From assembly GCA_016784945.1 (NCBI GenBank), contig JADHTP010000025.1, positions 1 through 19,869 on the forward strand: a stretch of 19,869 nt of DNA, given 5' to 3'. The translations under genes and the position numbers were made by a program. Position 1 is the stretch's first letter. Every line of letters starts with the position of its first letter. Positions 8,342 through 15,465 of this stretch are shown piece by piece. The notes beneath the pieces were generated by a model that had not been told where the DNA came from, did not search any database, and saw only the letters and a program-made list of their open reading frames with translations. This stretch comes from Deltaproteobacteria bacterium. Its GTDB lineage: Bacteria; Myxococcota_A; UBA9042; DTJE01.

Positions 8342-8363
8342 GGGCGACTCACCCGAGTCGCCC
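8342..8363. repeat. Perfect 9-bp stem-loop of the GTAGGGG type
   Basis: GGGCGACTC (8342-8350) and GAGTCGCCC (8355-8363) are exact inverted copies with a 4-base loop. It is preceded by TTGTAGG, as is the hairpin at 5064-5085 (TTTGTAGG), and both right arms are followed by CAC. It could end transcripts from the octaheme gene, but there is no T-tract. The shared flanks suggest a dispersed repeat. Confidence 0.65.
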
Positions 8364-8393
8364 ACCTGTACGGCTCCCGTCACCTCCCTGCGT

Positions 8394-8457
8394 TCAACGA
8401 TCAAACGATCGACGATCAACGCTCTGCGATTGGCGATAAGCGGTAGGCGGTTGGCAG
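8394..8457. repeat. Nine-unit degenerate heptamer array
   Basis: Nine consecutive units, eight of 7 bases and one of 8, follow TNNNCGR loosely. They drift from TCAACGA-like units on the left to TTGGCGA- and TAGGCGG-like units on the right. The array ends just before the stop codon of the octaheme gene. Unit boundaries were assigned by hand; units vary at 2 to 4 positions but keep the period and the CG step. Confidence 0.6.
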
Positions 8458-8462
8458 AAATG

Positions 8463-9689
8463 CTACTTCTTCGCTTCGGCGCGCAGGCTGGCGGCCTCGG
8501 CCTTGATCAGGGCCAGGGTCTCCTTCATGGGGGCCCAGCCGTACCAGTGCATGTAGTCGGGGTTCATGTGGAAGGCGCCCTGGAAGGTCCGCATGCGGTA
8601 CTCCATGAACATGACCCACAGGTGCTGCTCCGGCGCGCTGGGGGCCTCGTAGAACTGCAACAGGTCCGGGGCGAAGGCCCAGCCGTCGGGCTTCTTCAGG
8701 ATGCCGTCGTCGTACAGGCCCTTTACCTCCAGGATGGCCTGGGCCATGATCCGATCCACTTCCTTGATCAGGGCGTCGCCGGCGTCCAGCTGTTCCTTGG
8801 CATAGGATCGGGCGTGGCACTGCGAGCAGATGCCCAGCATTTCGTCCCGCTCGTCCTGGAATTCCTTCCTGGTGAGGCGGGCCATCTTCGCGGCTTTCAC
8901 GGCATCCAGCCGCGCGGTGGGATTGCCCTTGCCGTCCAGCACGCCCAGGGCCTGGAGGATCACCACGCGGTCAGCCAGCCATTCCTTGTCGTCTTCGGGC
9001 AGCCGCAGGGCCAGGAAGCCCCAGGATGTCATCACCCGGTGATCACCGTCCTTCATGTGGCAGGTCTGGCAGGTGGGCGCCCGATCGCTGCCCTTCTCGA
9101 TGGCCCAGATGGTGCCGTGCTTGGAGGTGGACCACATCTCCCACTGGGGGTGATCGAATCCCATGTGGCAGGTCTGGCAGGCCCTCGGGTCCTTGGCCTC
9201 CGCCTTGGAAAAGGTGTGTCGCGTATGGCACGAATCACAGGCGCCCGTACCGTAGTGGACACCGATCTTCTTGGCGTCCTTCTTGCCTATCTTGTGGCAA
9301 CCGGCGCAGCCCTTGTACCCCTTCCCCTTGATGGGGGTGGGCTGGTGGCCCATCATGGGCATGGCTTCCATGGCCACCCAGGCCAGGGAGTGCTTGCCCT
9401 CTTCGTACTGCTGGACCTGGTCCTCGTGGCATTCGGCGCAGGTGGCGGGTGTGGGCAGGGTCACCTTGTCCACGTCCTTGGCGCTGACATGGGCCGACCC
9501 GTGGCAGTCCGAGCAGTCCACGTCGCCTGATTTACCCATCTCGCCCGACAGGAACTGCTTGACGATCCCCGGTGTCACCTGCTCGTGACAGGTCACGCAC
9601 GTGGATTGTGACGGGGCTTCCCTGGCGGAAAGAGGCGCGACGGCCAGGAAGGCGACCATGGTTCCGGCTGCGGCGAGAGTGGTTCTCAT
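8463..9689 (-). CDS. Octaheme cytochrome c of the hydroxylamine-oxidoreductase (HAO) family
   Basis: 408 residues with a signal peptide (1-22). Eight CXXCH heme sites are at 31, 59, 84, 128, 151, 171, 207 and 288. The stretch Gly-Phe-Asp179-His180-Pro-Gln-Trp-Glu after heme 6, ending Ser-Lys-His-Gly, matches the Asp-His-Pro region that supplies active-site residues near the catalytic heme in HAO-family proteins. The end carries Asp-Tyr-Met-His-Trp-Tyr-Gly (378-384), also like the family. HAO-family octahemes oxidise hydroxylamine or hydrazine, or work in reverse on nitrite or hydroxylamine. Direction and substrate here are unknown. At 408 residues it is shorter than the ~500-550 of well-studied members. 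It should act in the periplasm; no quinol-oxidising partner is adjacent. GGAG lies 8 bases before the ATG. It is divergent from cydA. Confidence 0.88.
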   Translation of the reverse strand: MRTTLAAAGTMVAFLAVAPLSAREAPSQSTCVTCHEQVTPGIVKQFLSGEMGKSGDVDCSDCHGSAHVSAKDVDKVTLPTPATCAECHEDQVQQYEEGKHSLAWVAMEAMPMMGHQPTPIKGKGYKGCAGCHKIGKKDAKKIGVHYGTGACDSCHTRHTFSKAEAKDPRACQTCHMGFDHPQWEMWSTSKHGTIWAIEKGSDRAPTCQTCHMKDGDHRVMTSWGFLALRLPEDDKEWLADRVVILQALGVLDGKGNPTARLDAVKAAKMARLTRKEFQDERDEMLGICSQCHARSYAKEQLDAGDALIKEVDRIMAQAILEVKGLYDDGILKKPDGWAFAPDLLQFYEAPSAPEQHLWVMFMEYRMRTFQGAFHMNPDYMHWYGWAPMKETLALIKAEAASLRAEAKK

Positions 9690-9716
9690 GGTTCGATCTC
9701 CTTAACAGGACAAAAA

Positions 9717-9757
9717 AAGTCTTACTCCTGGAAACGCTTTCTATCGCAGTAGGACTT
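9717..9757. promoter_or_regulatory. Inverted repeat in the octaheme/cydA divergent region, candidate operator
   Basis: AAGTCTTACT (9717-9726) and AGTAGGACTT (9748-9757) are inverted 10-base half-sites with one mismatch, 21 bases apart (31 bases centre to centre). The right half lies between the -35 and -10 of the predicted octaheme promoter and the left half lies downstream of its start point, an arrangement suited to repression. No known regulator site is recognised. Confidence 0.5.
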
Positions 9758-9767
9758 AATTTGTCAA
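9738..9767 (-). promoter_or_regulatory. Predicted promoter of the octaheme cytochrome gene
   Basis: On the minus strand, TTGACA (9762-9767) is a perfect -35, followed after 18 bases by TAGAAA (9738-9743, 4 of 6 to the -10 consensus). Transcription would start about 40 bases before the ATG. No equally good promoter is seen toward cydA. Confidence 0.45.
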
Positions 9768-9833
9768 TTTAAAACCCGGATGGTAGATCAGGACCGTCAG
9801 GTTCCTGGTCGAGTATTCCGAAAGGTGTTGAAA

Positions 9834-11186
9834 ATGGATGCAGTCCTCCTGTCCCGGCTCCAGTTTGGCATGACCATCGGGTTCCACTACCTGTTCCCCT
9901 CCATCACCATCGGCATGGCCTGGTTGCTCGTCATGATCGAATTCAAGGGCTGGAAGTCGGGTGAAGAGGTCTGGGTGAGGGCCGGCCGGTTCTTCGGCAA
10001 GGTGTTCGCCCTTACCTTTGCCGTGGGTGTGGCCACCGGGATCGTCATGGAGTTCCAGTTCGGGACGAACTGGGCGTCCTATTCCCGCTTCGTGGGGGAC
10101 ATATTCGGCGCCCCCCTGGCCGCCGAGGGCGTGTTCGCCTTCTTCCTGGAGTCGGGCTTCCTGGGACTGTACCTCTTCGGTCGTCACCGGGTCTCGAAGG
10201 GCGTGCACTGGTTCGCCATCCTGATGGTGGCCGTGGGCGCCACCATTTCCGCCTTCTGGATCATCGTGGCCAACTCCTGGCAGCAGACCCCCGCCGGATT
10301 CGTGATCAACGAGGCGGCGGGCCGCGCGGAACTGACCAGCTTTGCCGAAGCCGTGTTCAACCCGTCCACCCACCATCGCTTCTTCCACGCCGTGCTGGGC
10401 ACCTTCATCGCCGGGGCCTTTTTCATGGCCGGCCTTTCCGCGATCCTCCTGTTGAAGGAACGGGGCGTCGACGTGGCGAAGAAGACACTGGGCTTGTCCT
10501 TGGTCTTCGGGTTCGTCTCGTCCGTCCTTGTGGCCTTTCCTTCGGGTCACGAGCACGCCCGTCAGGTGGCCGAGACCCAGCCCGAGAAGTTCGCCGCCAT
10601 CGAGGGCCTGTACACGAGCTACGAGGATGGCGGGGCACCCTTGGCCCTGTTCGCGCTGGTGTCCTCGCCCCCGCCGGAACTCAAGGCGGTCATCGAGATC
10701 CCGCACCTCCTCAGCTGGATGACCTTCGGGGACATCAACGCGCCGGTGAGGGGGCTCGATGATTTCCCGCCCGACACCGTACCCCAGGGGGCCGAACTCT
10801 GGCTGTCCTTCGTGTCCTTCCACAACATGGTGATCCTGGGCGGGTACTTCATCGGCATCCTGGGGCTGGGCCTGTTCTTCCGGTGGCGTCGGACCCTGTT
10901 CGACAAGCGGTGGTTCCTGAAGATCCTGGCCCTGTCCATCCCGCTGGCCCTGGCCGCCAACCAGTTCGGCTGGATGGCCGCCGAGGTGGGCCGCCAGCCC
11001 TGGATCGTGTACGGGCTCCTGAAAACCCGGGACGCGGCTTCCGTGGCCGTTTCGGCCGGTGAGGTGCTGTTCTCGATCATCCTGTTCGGTATCATCTACC
11101 TGTTCCTTGGGGCTTTGTGGGTCTTTCTTCTGGCCAGGAAACTGCAGCACGGACCGGATGCACCGGCGACGGCGGAGGTGGCGTGA
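9834..11186 (+). CDS. cydA: Cytochrome bd ubiquinol oxidase subunit I
   Basis: 450 residues from the ATG at 9834; an upstream in-frame start would add an 18-residue polar leader absent from the family. Subunit I of the quinol:O2 oxidoreductase carries all three hemes in the inner membrane. Expected residues are present: His18 (high-spin heme), Glu98 and Glu106 (proton path), His185 and Met332 (heme b558), the quinol-loop Lys252 and Glu257 in Gln-Pro-Glu-Lys, and Glu384 in the Gly-Trp-x-x-x-Glu-Val-Gly-Arg-Gln-Pro-Trp motif. About 60 residues are missing relative to E. coli between Glu257 and Met332, so this is the short-Q-loop type that includes cyanide-insensitive oxidases. cydB follows with a one-base overlap. 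Role: oxygen reduction at low O2, and tolerance of NO, sulfide and peroxide. Confidence 0.97.
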   Translation: MDAVLLSRLQFGMTIGFHYLFPSITIGMAWLLVMIEFKGWKSGEEVWVRAGRFFGKVFALTFAVGVATGIVMEFQFGTNWASYSRFVGDIFGAPLAAEGVFAFFLESGFLGLYLFGRHRVSKGVHWFAILMVAVGATISAFWIIVANSWQQTPAGFVINEAAGRAELTSFAEAVFNPSTHHRFFHAVLGTFIAGAFFMAGLSAILLLKERGVDVAKKTLGLSLVFGFVSSVLVAFPSGHEHARQVAETQPEKFAAIEGLYTSYEDGGAPLALFALVSSPPPELKAVIEIPHLLSWMTFGDINAPVRGLDDFPPDTVPQGAELWLSFVSFHNMVILGGYFIGILGLGLFFRWRRTLFDKRWFLKILALSIPLALAANQFGWMAAEVGRQPWIVYGLLKTRDAASVAVSAGEVLFSIILFGIIYLFLGALWVFLLARKLQHGPDAPATAEVA

Positions 11187-12211
11187 TGGAAGCGACTTTC
11201 CTGCAGATCACCTGGTTCGTTCTCTTCTTCGTCCTCATTATCGGTTACGCGGTCCTGGACGGGTTCGACCTGGGTGTGGGCGTACTGTCCCTGTTCAATC
11301 GCGACGACGGCGAGAGGCGCCTGTACGTGAACGCCATCGGACCGGTGTGGGACGGCAACGAGGTCTGGCTGCTCACGGGCGGCGGCGCCCTGTTCGCGGC
11401 CTTCCCCCCCGTGTACGCCACGGTGTTCAGCGGATTCTACCTGCCCCTCATGCTGGTGCTCGTGGGCCTGATCCTGCGTGCCGTGTCCATGGAGTTCCGC
11501 TCCAAGGTGGATTCCCTCGCCTGGCGTCGCCTCTGGGACCTGGGCTTCGGCATCGGCAGCCTCCTGCCGGCCCTCCTGTTCGGTGTGGCCGTGGGGAACA
11601 TCCTGCGGGGGCTACCCGTGGGCGCCGACGGCGAGTTCGCGGGCACCTTCCTGGGGCTTCTGAACCCCTTTGCCCTGCTGTGCGGCGTGCTGGGCCTGGT
11701 GATGTTCCTGACCCACGGGGCCCTGTACATGGCCGTCAAGAGCGACGGGGACCTGCGTGATCGCATGTTGTCCATGGCCTCGAAGGCCTGGGTCGGCTGG
11801 GTGGTCCTGTTCATCGGGGCCACCCTGTACGGCTTCTTCGAGGCCAACCACCTGTTCGACTGCACGCTGAAGAACCCCGTGTTCTGGGTCCTGTTCGCGG
11901 CCTTCCTGGGCTCCCTGCTTTACCAGCCCGTGGCCGTCAAGGCCTCACGACCCTTCGTAGCCTTCGTGGCATCGTCCCTGTCCGTGGCCACCCTGATCGG
12001 TATGGCCGCCACGGGACTCTTCCCCACACTGGTGCCCTCCACGATCGACGCCGTCCACGCCCTGACCATCATGAACGCCTCGTCCACGGAACGCACGCTC
12101 ACCGTCATGCTGGTCATCGCGGGCCTGGGCATGCCCCTGGTGATCGGCTATACGGCGTTCATCTATCGGGTGTTCAAGGGAAAGGTCGTTCTGGACGAAA
12201 GCTCCTACTGA
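11186..12211 (+). CDS. cydB: Cytochrome bd ubiquinol oxidase subunit II
   Basis: 341 residues from the ATG overlapping the last base of cydA (TGATG), with GGAGGTG just upstream. The N-terminal Tyr-Ala-Val-Leu-Asp-Gly-Phe-Asp-Leu-Gly and Gly-Pro-Val-Trp-Asp-Gly-Asn-Glu-Val-Trp-Leu motifs are diagnostic of CydB, followed by several more membrane helices. It stabilises the di-heme site of subunit I. Length is close to the usual 335-380. No CydX/CbdX-type small subunit and no CydDC assembly transporter is visible downstream: the next gene is convergent and its stop is only 9 bases away, leaving little room for a terminator. Confidence 0.97.
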   Translation: MEATFLQITWFVLFFVLIIGYAVLDGFDLGVGVLSLFNRDDGERRLYVNAIGPVWDGNEVWLLTGGGALFAAFPPVYATVFSGFYLPLMLVLVGLILRAVSMEFRSKVDSLAWRRLWDLGFGIGSLLPALLFGVAVGNILRGLPVGADGEFAGTFLGLLNPFALLCGVLGLVMFLTHGALYMAVKSDGDLRDRMLSMASKAWVGWVVLFIGATLYGFFEANHLFDCTLKNPVFWVLFAAFLGSLLYQPVAVKASRPFVAFVASSLSVATLIGMAATGLFPTLVPSTIDAVHALTIMNASSTERTLTVMLVIAGLGMPLVIGYTAFIYRVFKGKVVLDESSY

Positions 12212-12220
12212 AGGGCACGC

Positions 12221-13396
12221 TCAGCATCCGCCGCCCTTCTTCTTCTTACGCTGCATCTTGACGGGTTTGGGCCGGGGCGCGGCGGGCTGGGCCCTGGAGC
12301 CGGTCAGGTATCCGTGAATGGCGCTGCGGACGCGGAACCGGGCCAGGTCGACCGTTGTCCCGCTTTCCGGGGCCACGGGCGTTGTGAGGAATTGCGCGTT
12401 GAAGGCCGCATAGCCACCTTCCAGGACACGGACCTCGCCGGTAAAGGCACTGGCCGTGGCCGGAATTTCCGTCATGTCGCCCTGTGAGTAGAGCACCAGC
12501 GTCCGGGTGGGCGGCAGGTCCCTGATGAAGGCTCCCTCGGGGTCGTCTTCAGACAGGCACAGGGCCCCCGGTATACGCTTGACGGCGCAGGCGGACGGGT
12601 CCCGCAGGTCCACCACGTAGAGGGACTCGCCTCGTTCGATGAGCGTCCGGGCAAAGGTCATGGTGTTCATGGCGGCGAAAGTCTTCTCCGGGGCCACGGG
12701 CGTCGCGGGCGGGTTGATCAGCCCCACGAATCCGGCGGCTGTCAGTACGCCCAGGACGGCGAAGACCCCGTTGCGGGTCCGGGGCGCGGAAGCCGGTGCG
12801 GGCAGGTTCCGGCGCCTGGTGAAGAATCGCTCGGCCCACTCGCCCACGAAAAAGGCACCAATGGCCATGGCCAGGACACCGGCGGTCAGCACCGCCTGGG
12901 GGAGGCCCAGCAGGTCCGTGAAACGCAGAACGCCCAGGTGGCCCGAGTTGTGGAATGATTCCAGCCAGGGGTAGACGAGCCCGAACAGGAACGTCCCCAC
13001 CATCACGCCGCCGATGGTCAGGAGGCCGTCGATTCGGCCCGATGCGGCGGCCACCACCGACGTCCCGGGACAATAGCCGGAGACTACGAAGCCCACGCCC
13101 AGCAGGATGCCGCCCACCAGGTGAGGCCACAGGTAGGTGTCGGGCACGGTGATGGCGCCCAGGTCCAGGATCCCGACTCCGGACAGCAGGGTCATGCCCA
13201 CCAGTGCCGTCACGATGGCCGTGAACATGACCTTGAGGACCCGCGTGTCGGTCCCGTAGAACTGGGCCGTCAGCACGGGGGCCCGTCCGAAGCCGGCCCG
13301 CTCGAGTACGAACCCGAAACCCACGCCCACCAGGGTGAACGCCACCAGGCCCGCTTCGTATCCCATGTAATCCAGTGCGTAGAGGGGGAACGTCAT
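12221..13396 (-). CDS. YeeE/YedE-type sulfur transporter half with degenerate rhodanese-like C-terminus
   Basis: 391 residues. The ATG at 13396 overlaps the previous stop (ATGA), which favours it over longer in-frame starts. Residues ~1-230 form multiple membrane helices with Ser-Gly-Tyr-Cys109-Pro-Gly-Thr-Ser, the conserved Cys motif of the YeeE/YedE family (thiosulfate or related sulfur uptake). Residues ~235-340 resemble a rhodanese fold: Val-Val-Asp-Leu-Arg-Asp, Arg-Ile-Pro-Gly-Ala, Gly-Gly-Tyr-Ala-Ala-Phe. The active-site Cys position reads Ser304 (Leu-Tyr-Ser-Gln-Gly-Asp), so sulfur transfer by the normal route is unlikely. The protein ends with a basic tail, Lys4-Gly3-Cys391. It is last in the sulfur operon. 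Likely role: import of a sulfur species for the upstream reductase, with the tail as a binding or delivery module; the latter is inference. Confidence 0.88.
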   Translation of the reverse strand: MTFPLYALDYMGYEAGLVAFTLVGVGFGFVLERAGFGRAPVLTAQFYGTDTRVLKVMFTAIVTALVGMTLLSGVGILDLGAITVPDTYLWPHLVGGILLGVGFVVSGYCPGTSVVAAASGRIDGLLTIGGVMVGTFLFGLVYPWLESFHNSGHLGVLRFTDLLGLPQAVLTAGVLAMAIGAFFVGEWAERFFTRRRNLPAPASAPRTRNGVFAVLGVLTAAGFVGLINPPATPVAPEKTFAAMNTMTFARTLIERGESLYVVDLRDPSACAVKRIPGALCLSEDDPEGAFIRDLPPTRTLVLYSQGDMTEIPATASAFTGEVRVLEGGYAAFNAQFLTTPVAPESGTTVDLARFRVRSAIHGYLTGSRAQPAAPRPKPVKMQRKKKKGGGC

Positions 13397-13914
13397 TTCC
13401 ACTGCCTCCGTACGAAGGGGGAGGCCAGGTAACCGCCGGCGAACATGGCCATCATGAAGATCCATGACCCCACGGACAGCAGGGAACCGCCGGTCAGCGC
13501 CTGCCCCGACGTGCATCCCCGCGATATCTTCGCCGCCACGCCCATGAGGATGCCGCCGCCGATGGCCAGGGCCAGGCGGGTCCCCCTGGACACGCCCTTC
13601 GATGGCCCCATGGACACTTCCTTGCGCATGCGTCCCGCCGAGTAGGCGCCCAGGGCGCCGCCCAGGAACACGCCCAGGACCTCGAACACCAGGAAGTCGT
13701 CCAGCACGTTTTTGCCCGGACCCACGTACTGGGAAAAGTAGGGTGCGGATTCCATGGTCTTGGGGGCCACAACGTGGGCCGCCCCGATGGCCAGCCGGTT
13801 GGAGGCGCCCGACGCGCCCAGGCCGAATCCCAGGACCGCGAAGGAGCCCAGCAGGACCAGTCCCAGCGCGAAGCCGGCCAGGTAGGGGTTCCAGAATGGT
13901 CTTTCGCCTTGCAT
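13393..13914 (-). CDS. YeeE/YedE-family sulfur transporter, short first half
   Basis: 173 residues, about half a canonical YeeE. It has four or five membrane helices and the motif Ser-Arg-Gly-Cys134-Thr-Ser-Gly-Gln, a conserved Cys that in this family relays sulfur compounds through the membrane. AGGAGG lies 6 bases before the ATG. It overlaps the following half-transporter by 4 bases, and the two together give the two Cys motifs that full-length members carry on one chain, so they probably work as a pair. It begins 10 bases after the NrfD-like gene. The exact substrate (thiosulfate, sulfite, polysulfide) cannot be read from sequence. Confidence 0.88.
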   Translation of the reverse strand: MQGERPFWNPYLAGFALGLVLLGSFAVLGFGLGASGASNRLAIGAAHVVAPKTMESAPYFSQYVGPGKNVLDDFLVFEVLGVFLGGALGAYSAGRMRKEVSMGPSKGVSRGTRLALAIGGGILMGVAAKISRGCTSGQALTGGSLLSVGSWIFMMAMFAGGYLASPFVRRQWK

Positions 13915-13924
13915 GAATCGCCTC

Positions 13925-14905
13925 CTATTGGATCATCCGGAAGGACGAAGCCTGTCCGGAAGCCAGCATGATGAAACGGAGGGACAGTCCCCCGATGAGC
14001 ACGAACAGCGGGGCCAGGAACACGGGGGCCAATCGGCGGCGCACCTCCAGCAGGTCCATGACCAGGGGGACCCCGAGGCCCAGGAGCACCACCAGCACCC
14101 AGAACGCGCCGCCCCAGTTGCCCGTGGTGAGATTGGTCAGCGCTATCTGACCTGCCCTGTCACCGGCAGCGAACCCGATGAGCATGATGGCGATGAGCAG
14201 GAGTTCCGCACCGATGGCCAGAAGGTCCCAGCGCACCAGCTTGTGGCGCTCACCGTCGTCCAGTGGTAGCAGCAGCAGGAAGGCCGCGCCCGTGGACAGG
14301 CCCGAGGTCAGGAACAGGGGCCCCAGGATGGCCGTGTCCCACTGGGGTCTCGCCGACAGGGCGCCCAACAGGATTCCCGTGTAGATGCCCAGGGCGGCGC
14401 CCGACACCACCGATGCCCACAGGAGGGGGCGACGCAGGCTGTCTGCCCGTCCGAAGACGCACATGAGCCAGGACGAGACCTTCAGCTTCTGGAATGGTGG
14501 GTACCCGATGAGTCGGACTCGGGTCTCCTGGGGCACGGAGCCCATGCCCAGCAGGAAGGCCACGGGATAGACCAGGACCAGGATCCACGAGCCCCAGGAC
14601 ATGGGGGACGTGGGTTCGAAGGCCAGGTAGAACCTGAACGTGTAGAGCTTGTGCTCCAGGTCCAGGAACAGGGCCACCATGCCCAGCGAGAGAAGCACCA
14701 GGGCCACGAAGGGGGCCGTCCGCATGGGCAGGGAGGCGTCCTTTCTGCCACGGACCAGTTCCAGTGCGGCGGACAGGATCAGCAGGCCGGCCACCACACC
14801 GCCCAGGAACAGGTAAACGGGGATCTCCCAGCCCCAGATGTGCAGGGCAGGGTCGATGAGATGGTTGTGCCTGCCGTGAAGGACTTCGATGGTGGGTTGG
14901 TTCAT
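13925..14905 (-). CDS. NrfD/PsrC-family quinol-interacting membrane subunit
   Basis: 326 residues with about eight or nine membrane helices and no heme-binding motif, typical of the NrfD/PsrC family that exchanges electrons between the quinone pool and an attached four-cluster iron-sulfur subunit. The N-terminal Trp-Gly-Trp-Glu-Ile-Pro-Val-Tyr-Leu-Phe-Leu-Gly-Gly, followed by Ala-Gly, is characteristic. It follows the ferredoxin gene with a 4-base overlap (ATGA) and GGAAGGAGG upstream, so the two are made together. With its upstream partners it forms an A-B-C complex like polysulfide reductase. Family confidence is high; the substrate depends on the catalytic subunit. Confidence 0.92.
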   Translation of the reverse strand: MNQPTIEVLHGRHNHLIDPALHIWGWEIPVYLFLGGVVAGLLILSAALELVRGRKDASLPMRTAPFVALVLLSLGMVALFLDLEHKLYTFRFYLAFEPTSPMSWGSWILVLVYPVAFLLGMGSVPQETRVRLIGYPPFQKLKVSSWLMCVFGRADSLRRPLLWASVVSGAALGIYTGILLGALSARPQWDTAILGPLFLTSGLSTGAAFLLLLPLDDGERHKLVRWDLLAIGAELLLIAIMLIGFAAGDRAGQIALTNLTTGNWGGAFWVLVVLLGLGVPLVMDLLEVRRRLAPVFLAPLFVLIGGLSLRFIMLASGQASSFRMIQ

Positions 14906-15465
14906 CGTGGCCCTCCTTCCAGGAAATAGACGTTGGGTTCACATCCCGTCTCTGGATGCAGTACCTTGTGTTTCCGGGTGCGAAGCAGCTTCGAAACCTC
15001 GGAATCAGGGTCGTTCAGGTCGCCGAAGTGCAGGCAGAAGGTGGGACAGACCTCCACGCAGGCCGGCTCCTTGCCCCTCTGGACCCGGTGCAGGCAGAAG
15101 GTGCATTTGTCAACGTATCCGTCGGGATGCACGAAGCGGGAGTCATAGGGGCAGGCCCCGATGCAGGCCTTGCATCCTGTGCATTTGTGGTGGGTCACCA
15201 GCACGGTCCCGCCTTCGTTCACGTGGCTCGCCCCCGTAGGGCAGGCATGGACGCAGGGCGGGTGGGCGCAGTGGTTGCACCGTTCGGACCGGTTCTCGGC
15301 GCGCAGGTCGGGGAACACGCCCCGGGTCTCCTCCACCAGCCAGTCCCGGCAGAATCCGTCGGGGACGTCGTTTTCGGACTTGCAGGCCAGCACGCAGGCC
15401 TTGCAGGCCACGCACAGCTTCGTGTCCACCACCATGGCGTATCTTGGTTCCGTCTTCTTGCTCAT
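14902..15465 (-). CDS. Four-cluster [4Fe-4S] electron-transfer subunit (PsrB/DmsB type)
   Basis: 187 residues from the ATG at 15465, which overlaps the catalytic-subunit stop; a GTG three codons upstream is possible but less likely. Four cysteine groups are complete: CX2CX2CX3C near the start, CX2CX4CX3C, CX2CX2CX3C, and CX2CX11CX3C, giving four [4Fe-4S] clusters. This is the standard wire between a molybdopterin enzyme and an NrfD-type membrane subunit. There is no signal peptide; such subunits are usually exported bound to their Tat-dependent catalytic partner. Gene order A-B-C is canonical. Confidence 0.95.
   Translation of the reverse strand: MSKKTEPRYAMVVDTKLCVACKACVLACKSENDVPDGFCRDWLVEETRGVFPDLRAENRSERCNHCAHPPCVHACPTGASHVNEGGTVLVTHHKCTGCKACIGACPYDSRFVHPDGYVDKCTFCLHRVQRGKEPACVEVCPTFCLHFGDLNDPDSEVSKLLRTRKHKVLHPETGCEPNVYFLEGGPR

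Noticed and set aside
7695..9530. Plus-strand open frame (611 codons) spanning the lipoprotein and octaheme genes
   Set aside because: It runs across two real minus-strand genes and their intergenic repeats, with no ribosome site or recognisable motif.
9790..9806. Short hairpin in the cydA leader (AGGACC/GGTTCCT)
   Set aside because: Imperfect and only about six pairs; could occur by chance and has no riboswitch-like context.
9756..11150. Antisense open frame over cydA
   Set aside because: Product is Gly/His/Gln-rich without domains; cydA on the plus strand has all heme and quinol residues.
12240..12262. Possible terminator for cydB in the AAG-rich stretch
   Set aside because: This is the poly-Lys codon run of the convergent transporter; no stem precedes it.
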